A DNA stretch of 19,799 nt from Bog-756 sp050011635. Lineage in GTDB: Bacteria; Actinomycetota; Acidimicrobiia; Acidimicrobiales; RAAP-2. The notes under the pieces were generated by a model. That model ran no database searches, was not told the origin of the DNA, and worked only from the letters and a program-made list of their open reading frames with translations. Within the stretch, counting starts at the first letter, position 1; each line of letters begins with the position of its first letter. The stretch is taken from contig JBEKIU010000059.1 in assembly GCA_050011635.1 (NCBI GenBank), forward strand, positions 1-19,799, given 5' to 3'. Positions 6,506 to 14,829 of this stretch are shown here, piece by piece. A program made the translations under genes and the position numbers.

Positions 6506-7393
6506 ATGCAACTCGATCTCCACATTTCGCGATTCGACTGGGCCGGCGGTCCGGCGGGCATAGGGCCGGGCATCGCCGACCTGGCCCAGCGGGCCGAGGC
6601 CATCGGGGTGCGCACGCTGTCGTTCATGGACCACTACTTCCAGATGGACTGGATGGCGCCTGCGGAGGACCCGATGCTCGAGGGTTACACGGCGCTCGGT
6701 TTCGTCGCCGGCCGCACCCAGCGCCTACGACTGCGGCTCCTCGTGACCGGGGTGACCTATCGCCATCCCGGGCTCCTGGCCAAGGCGGTCACGACCCTCG
6801 ATGTGCTGTCGAGCGGCCGGGCCGAGCTCGGCATCGGTGCGGCATGGTATGAGCGTGAGCATCGCGGGCTCGGGGTGCCGTTCCCGTCGACAGCAGAGCG
6901 CTTCGAACGACTCGAAGAGGCGATCGAGATCTGCCTGCAAATGTGGAGCGACGACAACGGTACCTATCGGGGCCGGCACTACCAGCTGGATGAGACCCTG
7001 TGCAGCCCGATGCCGGTGAGTGCACCTCACCCCCGGATCCTGATCGGTGGTAGCGGCGAGCGCAAGACGCTGCGGCTGGTGGCCCAGTACGCCGACGCCT
7101 GCAACATCTTCGGTGGTCCCGACCAGGTGGCTCACAAGATCGATGTCCTCCGCCGGCACTGCGACGCATTGGGACGCGACCTCAACGACATCGAGATCAC
7201 CGCCATGTACGGCGACGTCCCGGCGGATGCGACGGTCGACGACATCCTTCGGGGCGCAGAGGGCTGGGCCAAGATCGGGGTGTCAACCGTCGTCACCGGT
7301 GCTGTCGGCGATGACCCGGCCGGCGGGCTCGAGTCAACCTTCGGTCCCGCCATGGAACGCCTAGCGGCTCTCGAGCCCGCTCCCCTGGTCTAG
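6506..7393 (+). CDS. LLM-class (luciferase-like) F420-dependent oxidoreductase
   Basis: A TIM-barrel oxidoreductase of the luciferase-like monooxygenase superfamily, 295 aa. Family marks are the N-terminal strand MQLDLHISRF, then SFMDHYF, TQRLRLRLLVTGVTYRHPGL, and the signature LAKAVTTLDVLSSGRAELGIGAAWYEREH with the following FPSTAERFERLEEA. Further on are RGRHYQLDE and HPRILIGGSGERKTLRLVAQYADACNIF. In actinobacteria such proteins mostly use F420 rather than FMN; that choice is inference. ATG 6506 is the start consistent with the family N-terminus; upstream in-frame codons belong to the divergent promoter region. A TAGAAC box ends seven bases upstream. The substrate is unknown. Confidence 0.93.
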   Translation: MQLDLHISRFDWAGGPAGIGPGIADLAQRAEAIGVRTLSFMDHYFQMDWMAPAEDPMLEGYTALGFVAGRTQRLRLRLLVTGVTYRHPGLLAKAVTTLDVLSSGRAELGIGAAWYEREHRGLGVPFPSTAERFERLEEAIEICLQMWSDDNGTYRGRHYQLDETLCSPMPVSAPHPRILIGGSGERKTLRLVAQYADACNIFGGPDQVAHKIDVLRRHCDALGRDLNDIEITAMYGDVPADATVDDILRGAEGWAKIGVSTVVTGAVGDDPAGGLESTFGPAMERLAALEPAPLV

Positions 7394-7422
7394 GCCACCA
7401 CTCGGATCGATCGGTCACCGAC

Positions 7423-7455
7423 GTCAACGTCACCGGCCTCGGCGGTGACGTTGAC
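7423..7455. terminator. Strong bidirectional hairpin between convergent genes
   Basis: A perfect 13-bp inverted repeat (GTCAACGTCACCG / CGGTGACGTTGAC) encloses a 7-base loop. It sits 30 bases after the LLM stop and 21 bases beyond the stop of the facing DegT-like gene. There is no T-run on either strand, as is common for high-GC actinobacterial hairpins. Confidence 0.65.
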
Positions 7456-7475
7456 ACCTCGGCCCGATGGCCGCG

Positions 7476-8693
7476 CTAGCAGGCGGTGTCGGCCAGAAAC
7501 GACGACGCCACCTCCCAGATGTAGTCGATATCGTCATCGTTGAGCGCGTGGTTCGAAGGCAGGATCAGCCCTTCCTCCATCACCCGATCGGCGTGGGGCA
7601 GCCCGGAAGACGGTAGCCGGATGGTGGCGTTCCTGAATGCCGGCTGACGGGACAGGTTCCCGGTCCACACCATGCGCGTGTCCACCCCTCCTGCCTCCAT
7701 GTGCCGCTGGAACGCGGACCTCTCGACGCCGCTCTCCTTCCGGATGAGGACGGGGAACATGTGCCAGGCCGTATCCAGCCCCTCGGTCGTACGGGGCAGG
7801 ACGAAGACGTCCGGACGAGTGCCGAAGTGCTGACAGAGACGGCGGTGATTTCGTTTCCGTGCCGCAAGGTTGCCCGACAGCTTTTCGAGCTGCTGCAGAC
7901 CGAATGCGGCCGACAGCTCAGACGGCTCGAAGTTCCACCCCACCTCGTCGAAGATGAAGAGATTGTCGTACTCGGTCCCGTCGCCCAGGTCCGAGAAGAA
8001 CCGATCCGACATTCCGCGACGCGAACCGAACAACTGCACCTCTGACCGCCGACCCCACCGGCGCAGCAGGAGGCACCGATCCCTCAGATCGGCATCGTCC
8101 AGACACACCATGCCGCCGGTCCCCGCGGCAGTGATGATGTGGCTGAGGGCGAAGGACGTGACCGAGATGTCCGACCTCGCACCCGTGGGAACCCCTCGGA
8201 GCGTGCTACCCAGCGCGTCGCAGGAGTCCTCGATGACGGGCAGATGGTGGATGTCGGCCACCTCCCGGATCCGGTCCCAATCCGGTGCGTTCCCGATCAG
8301 GTTCGGAACCAGGATTGCCCGCGTCGACCTTCCGATCATCGACCCGAGCTGTTCGACGTCGATATTGAACGTGTCCGGTTCGACGTCGACAAGAGCTGGG
8401 ACCAGACCGGCGCGCAACAACGGGGCGACATCGGTGGAGAATGTGACCGCAGACGTCACGACCTCATCGCCGGGCCGGAGGTCGAGCAGCTCGACGGCCA
8501 GGTAGAGAGCAGACGAGCCGGAATTGCACATCACCCCGAAGCGCTTGTCGAAGAGGTCGGAGATCCTGGCTTCGAATGCCCGGACGTTCTTGCCGATGCG
8601 AAGGGCCTGCGGACCGCCCTGCAGGACGTCAACGACAGCGGCGATCTCCCGCTCGTCGTGAACGCTTCCCGCGTAGTCGATTCTTCTGGACAT
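7476..8693 (-). CDS. DegT/DnrJ/EryC1-fold protein, ColD/RfbH-like (Lys replaced by His)
   Basis: A fold type I PLP/PMP protein of 405 aa. It has the family runs MCNSGSSALYLAVELL (55-70), GDEVVTSAVTFSTDVAP, VDVEPDTFNIDVEQL, IEDSCDALGS (154-163) and FGLQQLEKL (264-272). At the Schiff-base position (SFALSH) there is His185 rather than Lys. This is the hallmark of the NDP-4-keto-6-deoxyhexose 3-dehydratases ColD and E1/RfbH, which use PMP. The surrounding IEDxCDALGS and HxIT also match that group. The three later [2Fe-2S] cysteines of E1/RfbH are absent from 214-231, so it is nearer ColD in this respect. A good ribosome site (GAGGAAGG) precedes ATG 8693. It is last in a run with amidohydrolases and MarR; no sugar-nucleotide genes are nearby. 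Confidence 0.85.
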   Translation of the reverse strand: MSRRIDYAGSVHDEREIAAVVDVLQGGPQALRIGKNVRAFEARISDLFDKRFGVMCNSGSSALYLAVELLDLRPGDEVVTSAVTFSTDVAPLLRAGLVPALVDVEPDTFNIDVEQLGSMIGRSTRAILVPNLIGNAPDWDRIREVADIHHLPVIEDSCDALGSTLRGVPTGARSDISVTSFALSHIITAAGTGGMVCLDDADLRDRCLLLRRWGRRSEVQLFGSRRGMSDRFFSDLGDGTEYDNLFIFDEVGWNFEPSELSAAFGLQQLEKLSGNLAARKRNHRRLCQHFGTRPDVFVLPRTTEGLDTAWHMFPVLIRKESGVERSAFQRHMEAGGVDTRMVWTGNLSRQPAFRNATIRLPSSGLPHADRVMEEGLILPSNHALNDDDIDYIWEVASSFLADTAC

Positions 8694-8761
8694 GGATCCG
8701 GCCTTCCTCTTGCACGGCTACCGTCCCGAAACCCCGCCCGGGCCGGTGACGAGCGCCCGTC

Positions 8762-9658
8762 TCACCGTGGATCTTCCGTTCTCTGCAAGTTGTCGGTCGA
8801 GAGCTTGAACACCCTCATCGCGTTGGAACGCAGAAAGGGGTCCCAGACGTGATCCCGAAAGGGGACGGCGTCCATCTCATCGAATATTCGATCCAGGCTC
8901 AGACCCATCGGGTAGTAGCCGGCGTACATCACCTTGTCCGTCCCCCGGGTGTTGGCGTACTCGATGATCACCGACGGGTAGTACTTGGGGGCAAAGGCGC
9001 TTGTCATGTAGTAGAGCCCGGGCCATTTCAACATGAGCTTGACGGCGAGGTCCTGCCACGGCTCCGCACCGTGCCGCATGACGATCCTGAGGTCCGGGAA
9101 GTCGAAGCAGACCTGGTCGAAATGCATCACGTCCTGGCAGGCCGACGGGAGACGGGGTCCCGCGATCCCCGCGTTCATCACGATGGGAAGGTCCAGGTCG
9201 ACACAGGTCTGGAACACGGGGTAGTAGCGCCGATCGCTCACCGGAACCTGAGGATTGCAGCCTGCCGGAAAGGTGGTGACGGCAACGATCCCGAAGTCGG
9301 AGGCCGCCCGCCGGATCGCCCGCACGGTCCCCCCGATGTCGTTGGGGTCGACCTCGAGGGTTCCGCGGAAGCGGTCGGGATGCTGGCGGAGGGCCCGGGG
9401 ACCCTCGGAACCGTTGACCGAGACGAACCCCATGGAGACGCCGTTCCGGTCCATCGCCGCCACCGTCGTCCCAACGGGGTCGGCACCGGACTCGAGCCTG
9501 TTCGGAACCTCCTTGAACATGTACTCGGCCGGGAATTCCATCGTGCTGCTGTCGGCGTCCTTGGTCTGGGCCCGAAGGAAGTCGTAGTGGGCTCTGGCAT
9601 TCGCGGACGGGAACCCGATCATCAGATCGATGGCGCCGACACCTCTAGCTCGGGTCAT
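8762..9658 (-). CDS. Amidohydrolase-2-family protein with degenerate metal site
   Basis: A 298-aa TIM-barrel protein of the amidohydrolase_2 (ACMSD-like) family. The expected metal ligands are mostly missing. The N-terminal HxH position reads AIDLMIGFP, the mid-barrel His position reads IVMNAGIAGP, and the C-terminal GSD position reads MYAGYYPMG. Only His196 (MRHGAEPW) remains. The fold pattern is otherwise intact (DRFRGTLEVDP, FDFPDLRIVM, LSLDRIF), and the protein is full length, so it is not simply decayed. ATG 9658 overlaps the marR 3' end by 14 bases and follows AGGTGGG, implying coupling. It may be a metal-free hydrolase or decarboxylase, or a binding partner of the intact homologue at 10192. 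Confidence 0.85.
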   Translation of the reverse strand: MTRARGVGAIDLMIGFPSANARAHYDFLRAQTKDADSSTMEFPAEYMFKEVPNRLESGADPVGTTVAAMDRNGVSMGFVSVNGSEGPRALRQHPDRFRGTLEVDPNDIGGTVRAIRRAASDFGIVAVTTFPAGCNPQVPVSDRRYYPVFQTCVDLDLPIVMNAGIAGPRLPSACQDVMHFDQVCFDFPDLRIVMRHGAEPWQDLAVKLMLKWPGLYYMTSAFAPKYYPSVIIEYANTRGTDKVMYAGYYPMGLSLDRIFDEMDAVPFRDHVWDPFLRSNAMRVFKLSTDNLQRTEDPR

Positions 9659-10142
9659 GATCGGCACCCACCTCCGTCTCGTCTCCGATGGCTCGATAGC
9701 GGACGGCCCGCAGATCGTCGACAAACCGCTCAAGTAGTCGGGCGAACGTGGACCGATCCTGGTCGGACCATGCACCGAGCACTTCGTCCATGTGCCGGCC
9801 CTGGACGGTGGCGAGTCGTTCGCGGACCCGCGCACCGGCGCCCGTGATCTGCACATCCACCCGGCGTTTGTCGACGGCACCCGCGGTCGTCACGACGAGC
9901 CCTTCGGCCTCCATCTGGCGGATCTGGCGGCCGCATGCGGCCGGGTCCATCTCCGTGCGTCGCGCCAATTCTCCCAGCGCCAACGGACCATCTTCCTGGA
10001 TGCGGCGCAGGAGGACGAATCCTGGTTGGGAGATCGGCGCTCCGGCCGCCATCGCCTGACGCGAGTGGACCTTCCGGCTGCTGTTGAGGCGGAACAGGCG
10101 CTCGAGGGAGCGGCTGATGTCGCCGAACGAATCCGGGCTCAT
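9645..10142 (-). CDS. MarR-family transcriptional regulator
   Basis: A 165-aa winged-helix regulator. The core is GFVLLRRIQEDGPLALGELA, then RRTEMDPAACGRQIRQMEAEGLV as the recognition helix, then the wing VTTAGAVDKRRVDVQITGAG. N- and C-terminal helices for dimerisation surround it. The start ATG 10142 has AGGAG five bases upstream. It lies between the two amidohydrolase genes, 49 bases after the first and overlapping the second. It is probably the local regulator of this catabolic set and of the divergent acyl-CoA dehydrogenase. A TTGAT-N7-ATCAA repeat at 11457-11473 is a candidate target. The ligand is unknown; aromatic acids or CoA thioesters are typical for the family. Confidence 0.93.
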   Translation of the reverse strand: MSPDSFGDISRSLERLFRLNSSRKVHSRQAMAAGAPISQPGFVLLRRIQEDGPLALGELARRTEMDPAACGRQIRQMEAEGLVVTTAGAVDKRRVDVQITGAGARVRERLATVQGRHMDEVLGAWSDQDRSTFARLLERFVDDLRAVRYRAIGDETEVGADHDPS

Positions 10143-10191
10143 CGACGCTCCTCATCCCTCACGGCCGCGCTTGCCGCGAAACACCCTGCTG

Positions 10192-11391
10192 TCATGGTCG
10201 GACGAACGCCGGGCTGCGATTACCGTCGGGGATGCCTTCGTAGGGCTCACTGAGTTCGTCGACGGTGGGTCCCCACTCGGCGGCCAAACCGGCCAGTGCC
10301 CCGAGGTCGAAGCCGTACACCCGTGCTGCGTTGCCGGCCAGCATGAGTTCGAGGTCCGGCCGATCCACCCCGGCGAAGGCGCGCCGCAATCCCTCCCGCG
10401 TATTGGGGAAGCTGGATTCGTCGTGGGGGTAGTCGCTGCCCCACATGATCCGGTCGACACCCAGCTGGCGCCATGTGGCGGCCTCGGCGGGGGAAGGAAA
10501 GCTCATCCCCACCCAGCAGTTTTCGGAGAAGTACTCGCTCGGCCGCCTGGGCGGGACGTCCTCGGTATCGTACTTGAGCTCTCCGATCCGGCCGACCGTC
10601 CGGATCTGGTCGTAGAAGCTGTCCAACTGCGCCAGTGTCCCGGGAATCCACGAGCACCCGCTCTCGGTCATGACGAGTCTCAGTTCCGGGAATCGCTCGA
10701 AGATCCCTCCGACCAGCAGGTGGGAGAGGGGCCGGTGGGCGAAGAAGGCCGCCTCGGCGATCCACACCTGTCCGGCTGCCTTGTGGCGGCCGTAGTCCGG
10801 CATGCCTGCTCCGCCGGAGTGGGTGTTCACCACGACGCCGAGCTCCTGGCAAACCGACCACAATGAATCGTAGGACTGCGAGTACAGAGGATCCAGATGC
10901 TTCATGTCGTCGGGAACCGGTTGGAGCAGGATCCCACCCCGCAGGCCATGTTCGTGGCACCAGCGGACGTCGGCGATCGTGTCGTCGATGTCGTTGAGGA
11001 AGATCTGTCCGATACCCGCTCGTTGCACCGGGTACTCCGCGCACCAGTCGGCCAGCCATCGGTTGTGGGCCCGAATTCCGGCCAGACGAAGCTCATACTC
11101 CTCCGGTGTGGGCGCTCGTGCGATGACCGCGCCCGTCGGGAAGAACGGGGGGATGGTATTGGGGAAGATGACCTCAGCGACGCAGCCGTCTTCCGCCTGC
11201 TCGGCCATGCGGCGCTCGCTGTTCCAGTTCCTCTCCCTCGTATCCGAGGTGAGGCTGGAGAAGGGGTTGGAGTACCGACTTCGCCAGGCATCGAACTCGT
11301 CCAGGTACCTCGCTTCGAGATAGCCCCGGTACATCTCGTGATTGCCGCCTGCGTGGCAGTCCGCGGAAATCAGTGTGTACCGATCGACCAT
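10192..11391 (-). CDS. Amidohydrolase-2-family metal-dependent hydrolase
   Basis: A 399-aa TIM-barrel hydrolase of the amidohydrolase_2 family common in mycobacteria and Acidimicrobiia. It begins with strand one, YTLISADCHAGG, where Asp-x-His is the likely metal motif. It contains VVVNTHSGGAG (His ligand), the HRPLSHLLVGGIFERFPELRL stretch, TESGCSWIP, and IMWGSDYPHDESSFPNT with the final catalytic Asp. ATG 11391 was chosen because GGGGGAG lies a few bases upstream and the family N-terminus fits; an ATG seven codons earlier is possible. It is first in the minus-strand set with marR, the degenerate homologue and the DegT-like gene. The true reaction (hydrolysis or decarboxylation) cannot be read from the sequence. 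Confidence 0.92.
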   Translation of the reverse strand: MVDRYTLISADCHAGGNHEMYRGYLEARYLDEFDAWRSRYSNPFSSLTSDTRERNWNSERRMAEQAEDGCVAEVIFPNTIPPFFPTGAVIARAPTPEEYELRLAGIRAHNRWLADWCAEYPVQRAGIGQIFLNDIDDTIADVRWCHEHGLRGGILLQPVPDDMKHLDPLYSQSYDSLWSVCQELGVVVNTHSGGAGMPDYGRHKAAGQVWIAEAAFFAHRPLSHLLVGGIFERFPELRLVMTESGCSWIPGTLAQLDSFYDQIRTVGRIGELKYDTEDVPPRRPSEYFSENCWVGMSFPSPAEAATWRQLGVDRIMWGSDYPHDESSFPNTREGLRRAFAGVDRPDLELMLAGNAARVYGFDLGALAGLAAEWGPTVDELSEPYEGIPDGNRSPAFVRP

Positions 11392-11456
11392 TTCGCTCCC
11401 CCTGCTCGACACCCGTGCGTCGCACCCTGTCCGTTGCGCCGCACCATCCTTTCTAA

Positions 11457-11473
11457 TTGATTGACTCTATCAA
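11457..11473. promoter_or_regulatory. Candidate MarR-type operator between divergent genes
   Basis: TTGAT-TGACTCT-ATCAA is an AT-rich inverted repeat with 5-bp arms and a symmetrical G/C pair inside. It lies in the 232-base region between the amidohydrolase (minus) and the acyl-CoA dehydrogenase (plus). TTGAT-N-ATCAA arms are usual for MarR regulators, and a marR gene is in the cluster. The remainder of 11392-11623 holds nothing else I can support. Confidence 0.45.
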
Positions 11474-11623
11474 ATTGTTCGACACCGAATTCTCTGGGAC
11501 GATCGGGTTGCGTCCGCTGCCCGGGCGGCGTTCGTTCCACAGGATCGCGGGTGGGATCGACCAGGCTGTGCAGGCTGCTGCAGGCCGCGGAGCGCCGGAC
11601 GGTACCGAGGGAAGGAGGCGCTG

Positions 11624-12874
11624 ATGGACTTCGACGACACTCCCGAAGAGGCGAGATTTCGTGCCGAGGCAAGGTCGTGGCTGTCGGGCACTGCCCGACC
11701 TCGGTCGGGCCAGGAGATGAAGTCGCCGATGGGTGGGCACGGCGCCGAGTACGTGGCCAGTTGCCGACGATGGCAGAGAACACTGCACGACGGAGGGTGG
11801 GCCGGGATCACCTGGCCCGAAGAGCACGGAGGTCGTGGCGGGAGCAGTCGCCAGGCCGGCATCTTCGCGCACGAGCAGTCGGCCTACGACGTGTCCAACG
11901 GTGTGTTCGCGGTGGGCATCGGCATGGTCGGGCCGACCGTGATGGCTCATGGGACGACCGAGCAGATGGATCGGTACCTGGGACCCATGCTGCGGGGCGA
12001 GGAGATCTGGTGCCAGCTGTTCAGCGAGCCGGGCTCCGGCTCAGATCTGGCCAGCCTGACCACCCGGGCCGTCGCGGACGGTGACAGCTGGATCGTCAAT
12101 GGGCAGAAGGTGTGGACATCGGGGGCCCAGCACAGCGACTTCGCGATACTGCTCGCCCGTACCGACATGGAGGCGCCCCGACACCGAGGCATTACGTTCT
12201 TCATCGTCGACATGCGCACGCCCGGCATCGAGGTCCGTCCGTTGCGGCAGATCACCGGCGTGGCCCATTTCAACGAGGTGTTCCTGACGGACGTCCGCAT
12301 CCCGCAGGAGAACATCGTCGGCAACGTCAACGAAGGGTGGTCGGTGGCCCTCGCCACGATGGGACACGAGCGGACGCTGATCGGCGGGATCGGCGGGATC
12401 GGATTTCCGGAGTTGCTTCAACTTGCGAGGAAGATGGACCGCGCCGGTGATGCCGTGGTGCGCCACGAACTGGTTTCGGCCTTCACCAGGCTCGAGATCA
12501 TCAAGTACCTGGGATACCGGGTCCAGACAGCGGCGTCCCACGGACGGTCCCCCGGACCGGAGAGCTCCGTCATCAAGCTCGCGTACTCGCTCCACCTCGC
12601 CTCCATGGGCGATCTGGCCATGGAGCTCGCCGGCGCTGCGGGGATGCTCAGTGGGAACGACGCGGTGGACAACGGAGAATGGCTACGTCAATTCCTCAAC
12701 CAGTGGACCGTCAGGATCGGCGGCGGGACCGAGCAGATCCAGCGCAACGTCATCGGCGAGCAGGTACTTGGCCTCCCGCGGGAACCCAAGCCCGGCCCCC
12801 GGGGCGTGCCGGCGATGGGCGGGGGGGACGATCACTCGGCTGCGGACGGCTCGGCACCGCCGGGGAGATCCTGA
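11624..12874 (+). CDS. Acyl-CoA dehydrogenase family protein
   Basis: A FAD-dependent enzyme of 416 aa that introduces an alpha-beta double bond into an acyl-CoA thioester. Marks are MDFDDTPEEARFRAEARSWL at the N-terminus, GGWAGITWPEEHGG, the flavin motif QLFSEPGSGSDLA, VNGQKVWTSGAQHSDF, and the C-terminal VRIGGGTEQIQRNVIGEQ with LGLPREP. Where medium-chain enzymes have the catalytic Glu (YEGT), this protein has Gly (IGGGT). The base must therefore come from another helix or a partner subunit, as in mycobacterial FadE pairs. ATG 11624 has GGAAGGAGG close upstream. The ~22-residue Gly/Asp/Ser tail after LGLPREP is not family-like and overlaps the convergent permease gene by 43 bases. Confidence 0.93.
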   Translation: MDFDDTPEEARFRAEARSWLSGTARPRSGQEMKSPMGGHGAEYVASCRRWQRTLHDGGWAGITWPEEHGGRGGSSRQAGIFAHEQSAYDVSNGVFAVGIGMVGPTVMAHGTTEQMDRYLGPMLRGEEIWCQLFSEPGSGSDLASLTTRAVADGDSWIVNGQKVWTSGAQHSDFAILLARTDMEAPRHRGITFFIVDMRTPGIEVRPLRQITGVAHFNEVFLTDVRIPQENIVGNVNEGWSVALATMGHERTLIGGIGGIGFPELLQLARKMDRAGDAVVRHELVSAFTRLEIIKYLGYRVQTAASHGRSPGPESSVIKLAYSLHLASMGDLAMELAGAAGMLSGNDAVDNGEWLRQFLNQWTVRIGGGTEQIQRNVIGEQVLGLPREPKPGPRGVPAMGGGDDHSAADGSAPPGRS

Positions 12875-14730
12875 AGCGGCATGGGGACTCGGGCCACCAC
12901 CACATCGGTACGGGACTCCAACGCGGCCGACAGCACCCGGTCCGTCTGGTTGTGAAGGATCCGGTACCGAACGTGCTCGGGGACGACAACGGGGATCAGG
13001 ACCACGATCTGTTGGTCGCTGCCCTCGCGGGCCTCATCGATGAACGCGACGATGGGTCGGACAACCGATGCGTAGTCGGTATGCAGGATCCGCAGGGGCA
13101 CGCCCGGGTTCCAGATCGACCACTCCCGTTCAAGTTCCTGAGCTGCTTGTTGACTGTCCTCGCCCTGGTCGATCACGACGCTCACGGCGATGACTTCTTG
13201 GCCGAGGGACAGCGCTTCGGAGATGGCGTGCCTGGTCAGCCGCGACACACTGGTCACCGGGACGATGACGAGGGTCCGTTTGGCAGCCGGCTTGGCCGGT
13301 ACGATGCCGATGGCCAGATCCACTCCAGCGCGTGTGTAGTAGGCGCGGATGCGCCGGAACAGGAGGACGAACGCTGGAACGGCGACCACCACCACCCATG
13401 CCCCCTGGGTGAATTTCGACAAGAGGAAGATGGCGGTGGCCAATGCGGTGATGACAGCGCCGAAGCCGTTGATGGTTGCTCGATACCGCCAACCGGGCGG
13501 ACGAGTTCGCCACCAGTGGACGACCAGTCCGAATTGGGAAAGGGTGAATCCGGTGAAGACTCCGATGGCGAACAGCGGGATCAGCTCGTTCGTGTTCCCA
13601 CGGACGGCGATCAGCAGCAACGCGGACAAGCCCGAAAGCACCCAGATGCCGTTTCCGAAGACCTGTCGATCGTCGCGTATGGAGAACAGGTGGGGTAGGT
13701 AGTTGTCCCGGGCCAGCAGGCTGGCCAGGATCGGAAGACCGCCGAACGAGGTGTTGGCGGCCAGGGCGAGCACGACGGTGATGGTGAGGGAGACGACGTA
13801 GTAGGCCCAATGCCGCCCGACGGCCGTGGCCATGATCTGGCTGAGGACGGTCTGTTTCGAATTGGGACCGATATGCCAGCGTCGGGCCAGAACGGCCAGG
13901 CCGAGCAGCATGACGCCCAGGATGACCCCGAGCAGGAGCTCGGTCCGCTTGGCCCGGACCACTCGGGGCTCTTTGAACAGGGGGACGCCGTTGGCGATCG
14001 CCTCCACACCGGTGAGCGCGCTGCAGCCGGCGGAGAACGCCTTCAGCACCAGCAGGACACCGACCGTCTGCAGCCCGTGGATGGGCACCATGGAGTGGCC
14101 GGGTTGAGGCGTGTTCAGGGCCAGAGGATGGATCAGCCCGATGGCGATGATGGCCAGCAAGCCGACGATGAACATGATGGTCGGCAGCAGGAAAGCCCGA
14201 GCCGTCTCGCCCAGTCCCCGCAGGTTGAGCAGGGTGATGACGGCGAGGATGGCGAGGCAGATGGGCACCGTGGCCGGCGTAAGCCCCGGGAAGGCCGACG
14301 TGAGTGACCCCACCCCGGCGGCGATGGATACGGCGACGGTGAGGGTGTAGTCGACGATCAGTGCCGCCCCGGCCACCAGGCTGGCGCTGGGACCGAGGTT
14401 GGCACGGGACACGGCGTACGCCCCGCCGCCACCCGGATAGGCATCGATGACCTGTCGGTAGGAGAAGACCAGGATGGCCAACAGGACCACGATGGCCACC
14501 GTGATCGGAAGCACCAGATGCAAGGCCCCGGCTCCGGCCAGGGCCAGGACGACGATGATGGCCTCGGGCCCGTACGCCACCGAGGTCAGGGCATCGAGCG
14601 AGAGAGCGGAGAGCCCTTCGACCGGAGTGATCCGCTCCTTGGACGTCTCGCTCGACCGCAGCGGCCGCCCGATCAGTGCGGTCCAGACAGACCGCCGGGC
14701 GGTCTCGACATCCTCACTCCCATCCGGCAC
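12832..14730 (-). CDS. APC-superfamily permease, KimA/YdaO-like (probable K+ uptake)
   Basis: A polytopic inner-membrane transporter with ~12 TM segments and a ~190-residue cytoplasmic C-terminal domain. The N-terminal region (IGRPLRSSE, then SALSLDALTSVAYGPEAI, SYRQVIDAYPGGGGAYAVS, NLGPSASLVAGAALIVDYTLTVAVS, LNLRGLGE) matches Bacillus KimA. KimA is a KUP-family high-affinity potassium importer bound by c-di-AMP through its C-terminal domain. The C-terminal part (TLVIVPVTSVSRLTRHAISEAL) resembles that domain. The potassium role is inferred from this similarity; amino-acid transport is the alternative. GTG 14730 fits the family N-terminus; ATG 14799 would add 23 residues that span a hairpin repeat. 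It follows the BlaI-like gene on the same strand. Confidence 0.85.
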   Translation of the reverse strand: MPDGSEDVETARRSVWTALIGRPLRSSETSKERITPVEGLSALSLDALTSVAYGPEAIIVVLALAGAGALHLVLPITVAIVVLLAILVFSYRQVIDAYPGGGGAYAVSRANLGPSASLVAGAALIVDYTLTVAVSIAAGVGSLTSAFPGLTPATVPICLAILAVITLLNLRGLGETARAFLLPTIMFIVGLLAIIAIGLIHPLALNTPQPGHSMVPIHGLQTVGVLLVLKAFSAGCSALTGVEAIANGVPLFKEPRVVRAKRTELLLGVILGVMLLGLAVLARRWHIGPNSKQTVLSQIMATAVGRHWAYYVVSLTITVVLALAANTSFGGLPILASLLARDNYLPHLFSIRDDRQVFGNGIWVLSGLSALLLIAVRGNTNELIPLFAIGVFTGFTLSQFGLVVHWWRTRPPGWRYRATINGFGAVITALATAIFLLSKFTQGAWVVVVAVPAFVLLFRRIRAYYTRAGVDLAIGIVPAKPAAKRTLVIVPVTSVSRLTRHAISEALSLGQEVIAVSVVIDQGEDSQQAAQELEREWSIWNPGVPLRILHTDYASVVRPIVAFIDEAREGSDQQIVVLIPVVVPEHVRYRILHNQTDRVLSAALESRTDVVVARVPMPLQDLPGGAEPSAAE

Positions 14731-14745
14731 ACCTGCATCGTAAGG

Positions 14746-14764
14746 GAGCGAGAAGTGCTCGCTC
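14746..14764. repeat. Inverted repeat upstream of the KimA-like gene
   Basis: GAGCGAG-AAGTG-CTCGCTC is a perfect 7-bp stem with a 5-base loop, 15 bases before GTG 14730 on the minus strand. It could be a leader hairpin or operator. If ATG 14799 is used, it is coding. TACGAT (14740-14735) follows it and resembles a -10 box. Confidence 0.4.
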
Positions 14765-14829
14765 GGGGATGCGCACAGGGGCGAAATCCCGGAGAACATG
14801 CGTTCCGCGTCGGGGCAACCAGTTGCAGA

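Noticed and set aside
8694..8761. Imperfect repeat GGTGA/TCACC between the DegT-like gene and the degenerate amidohydrolase
   Set aside because: Arms of 5 bp with a mismatched interior; too weak to call a terminator or operator.
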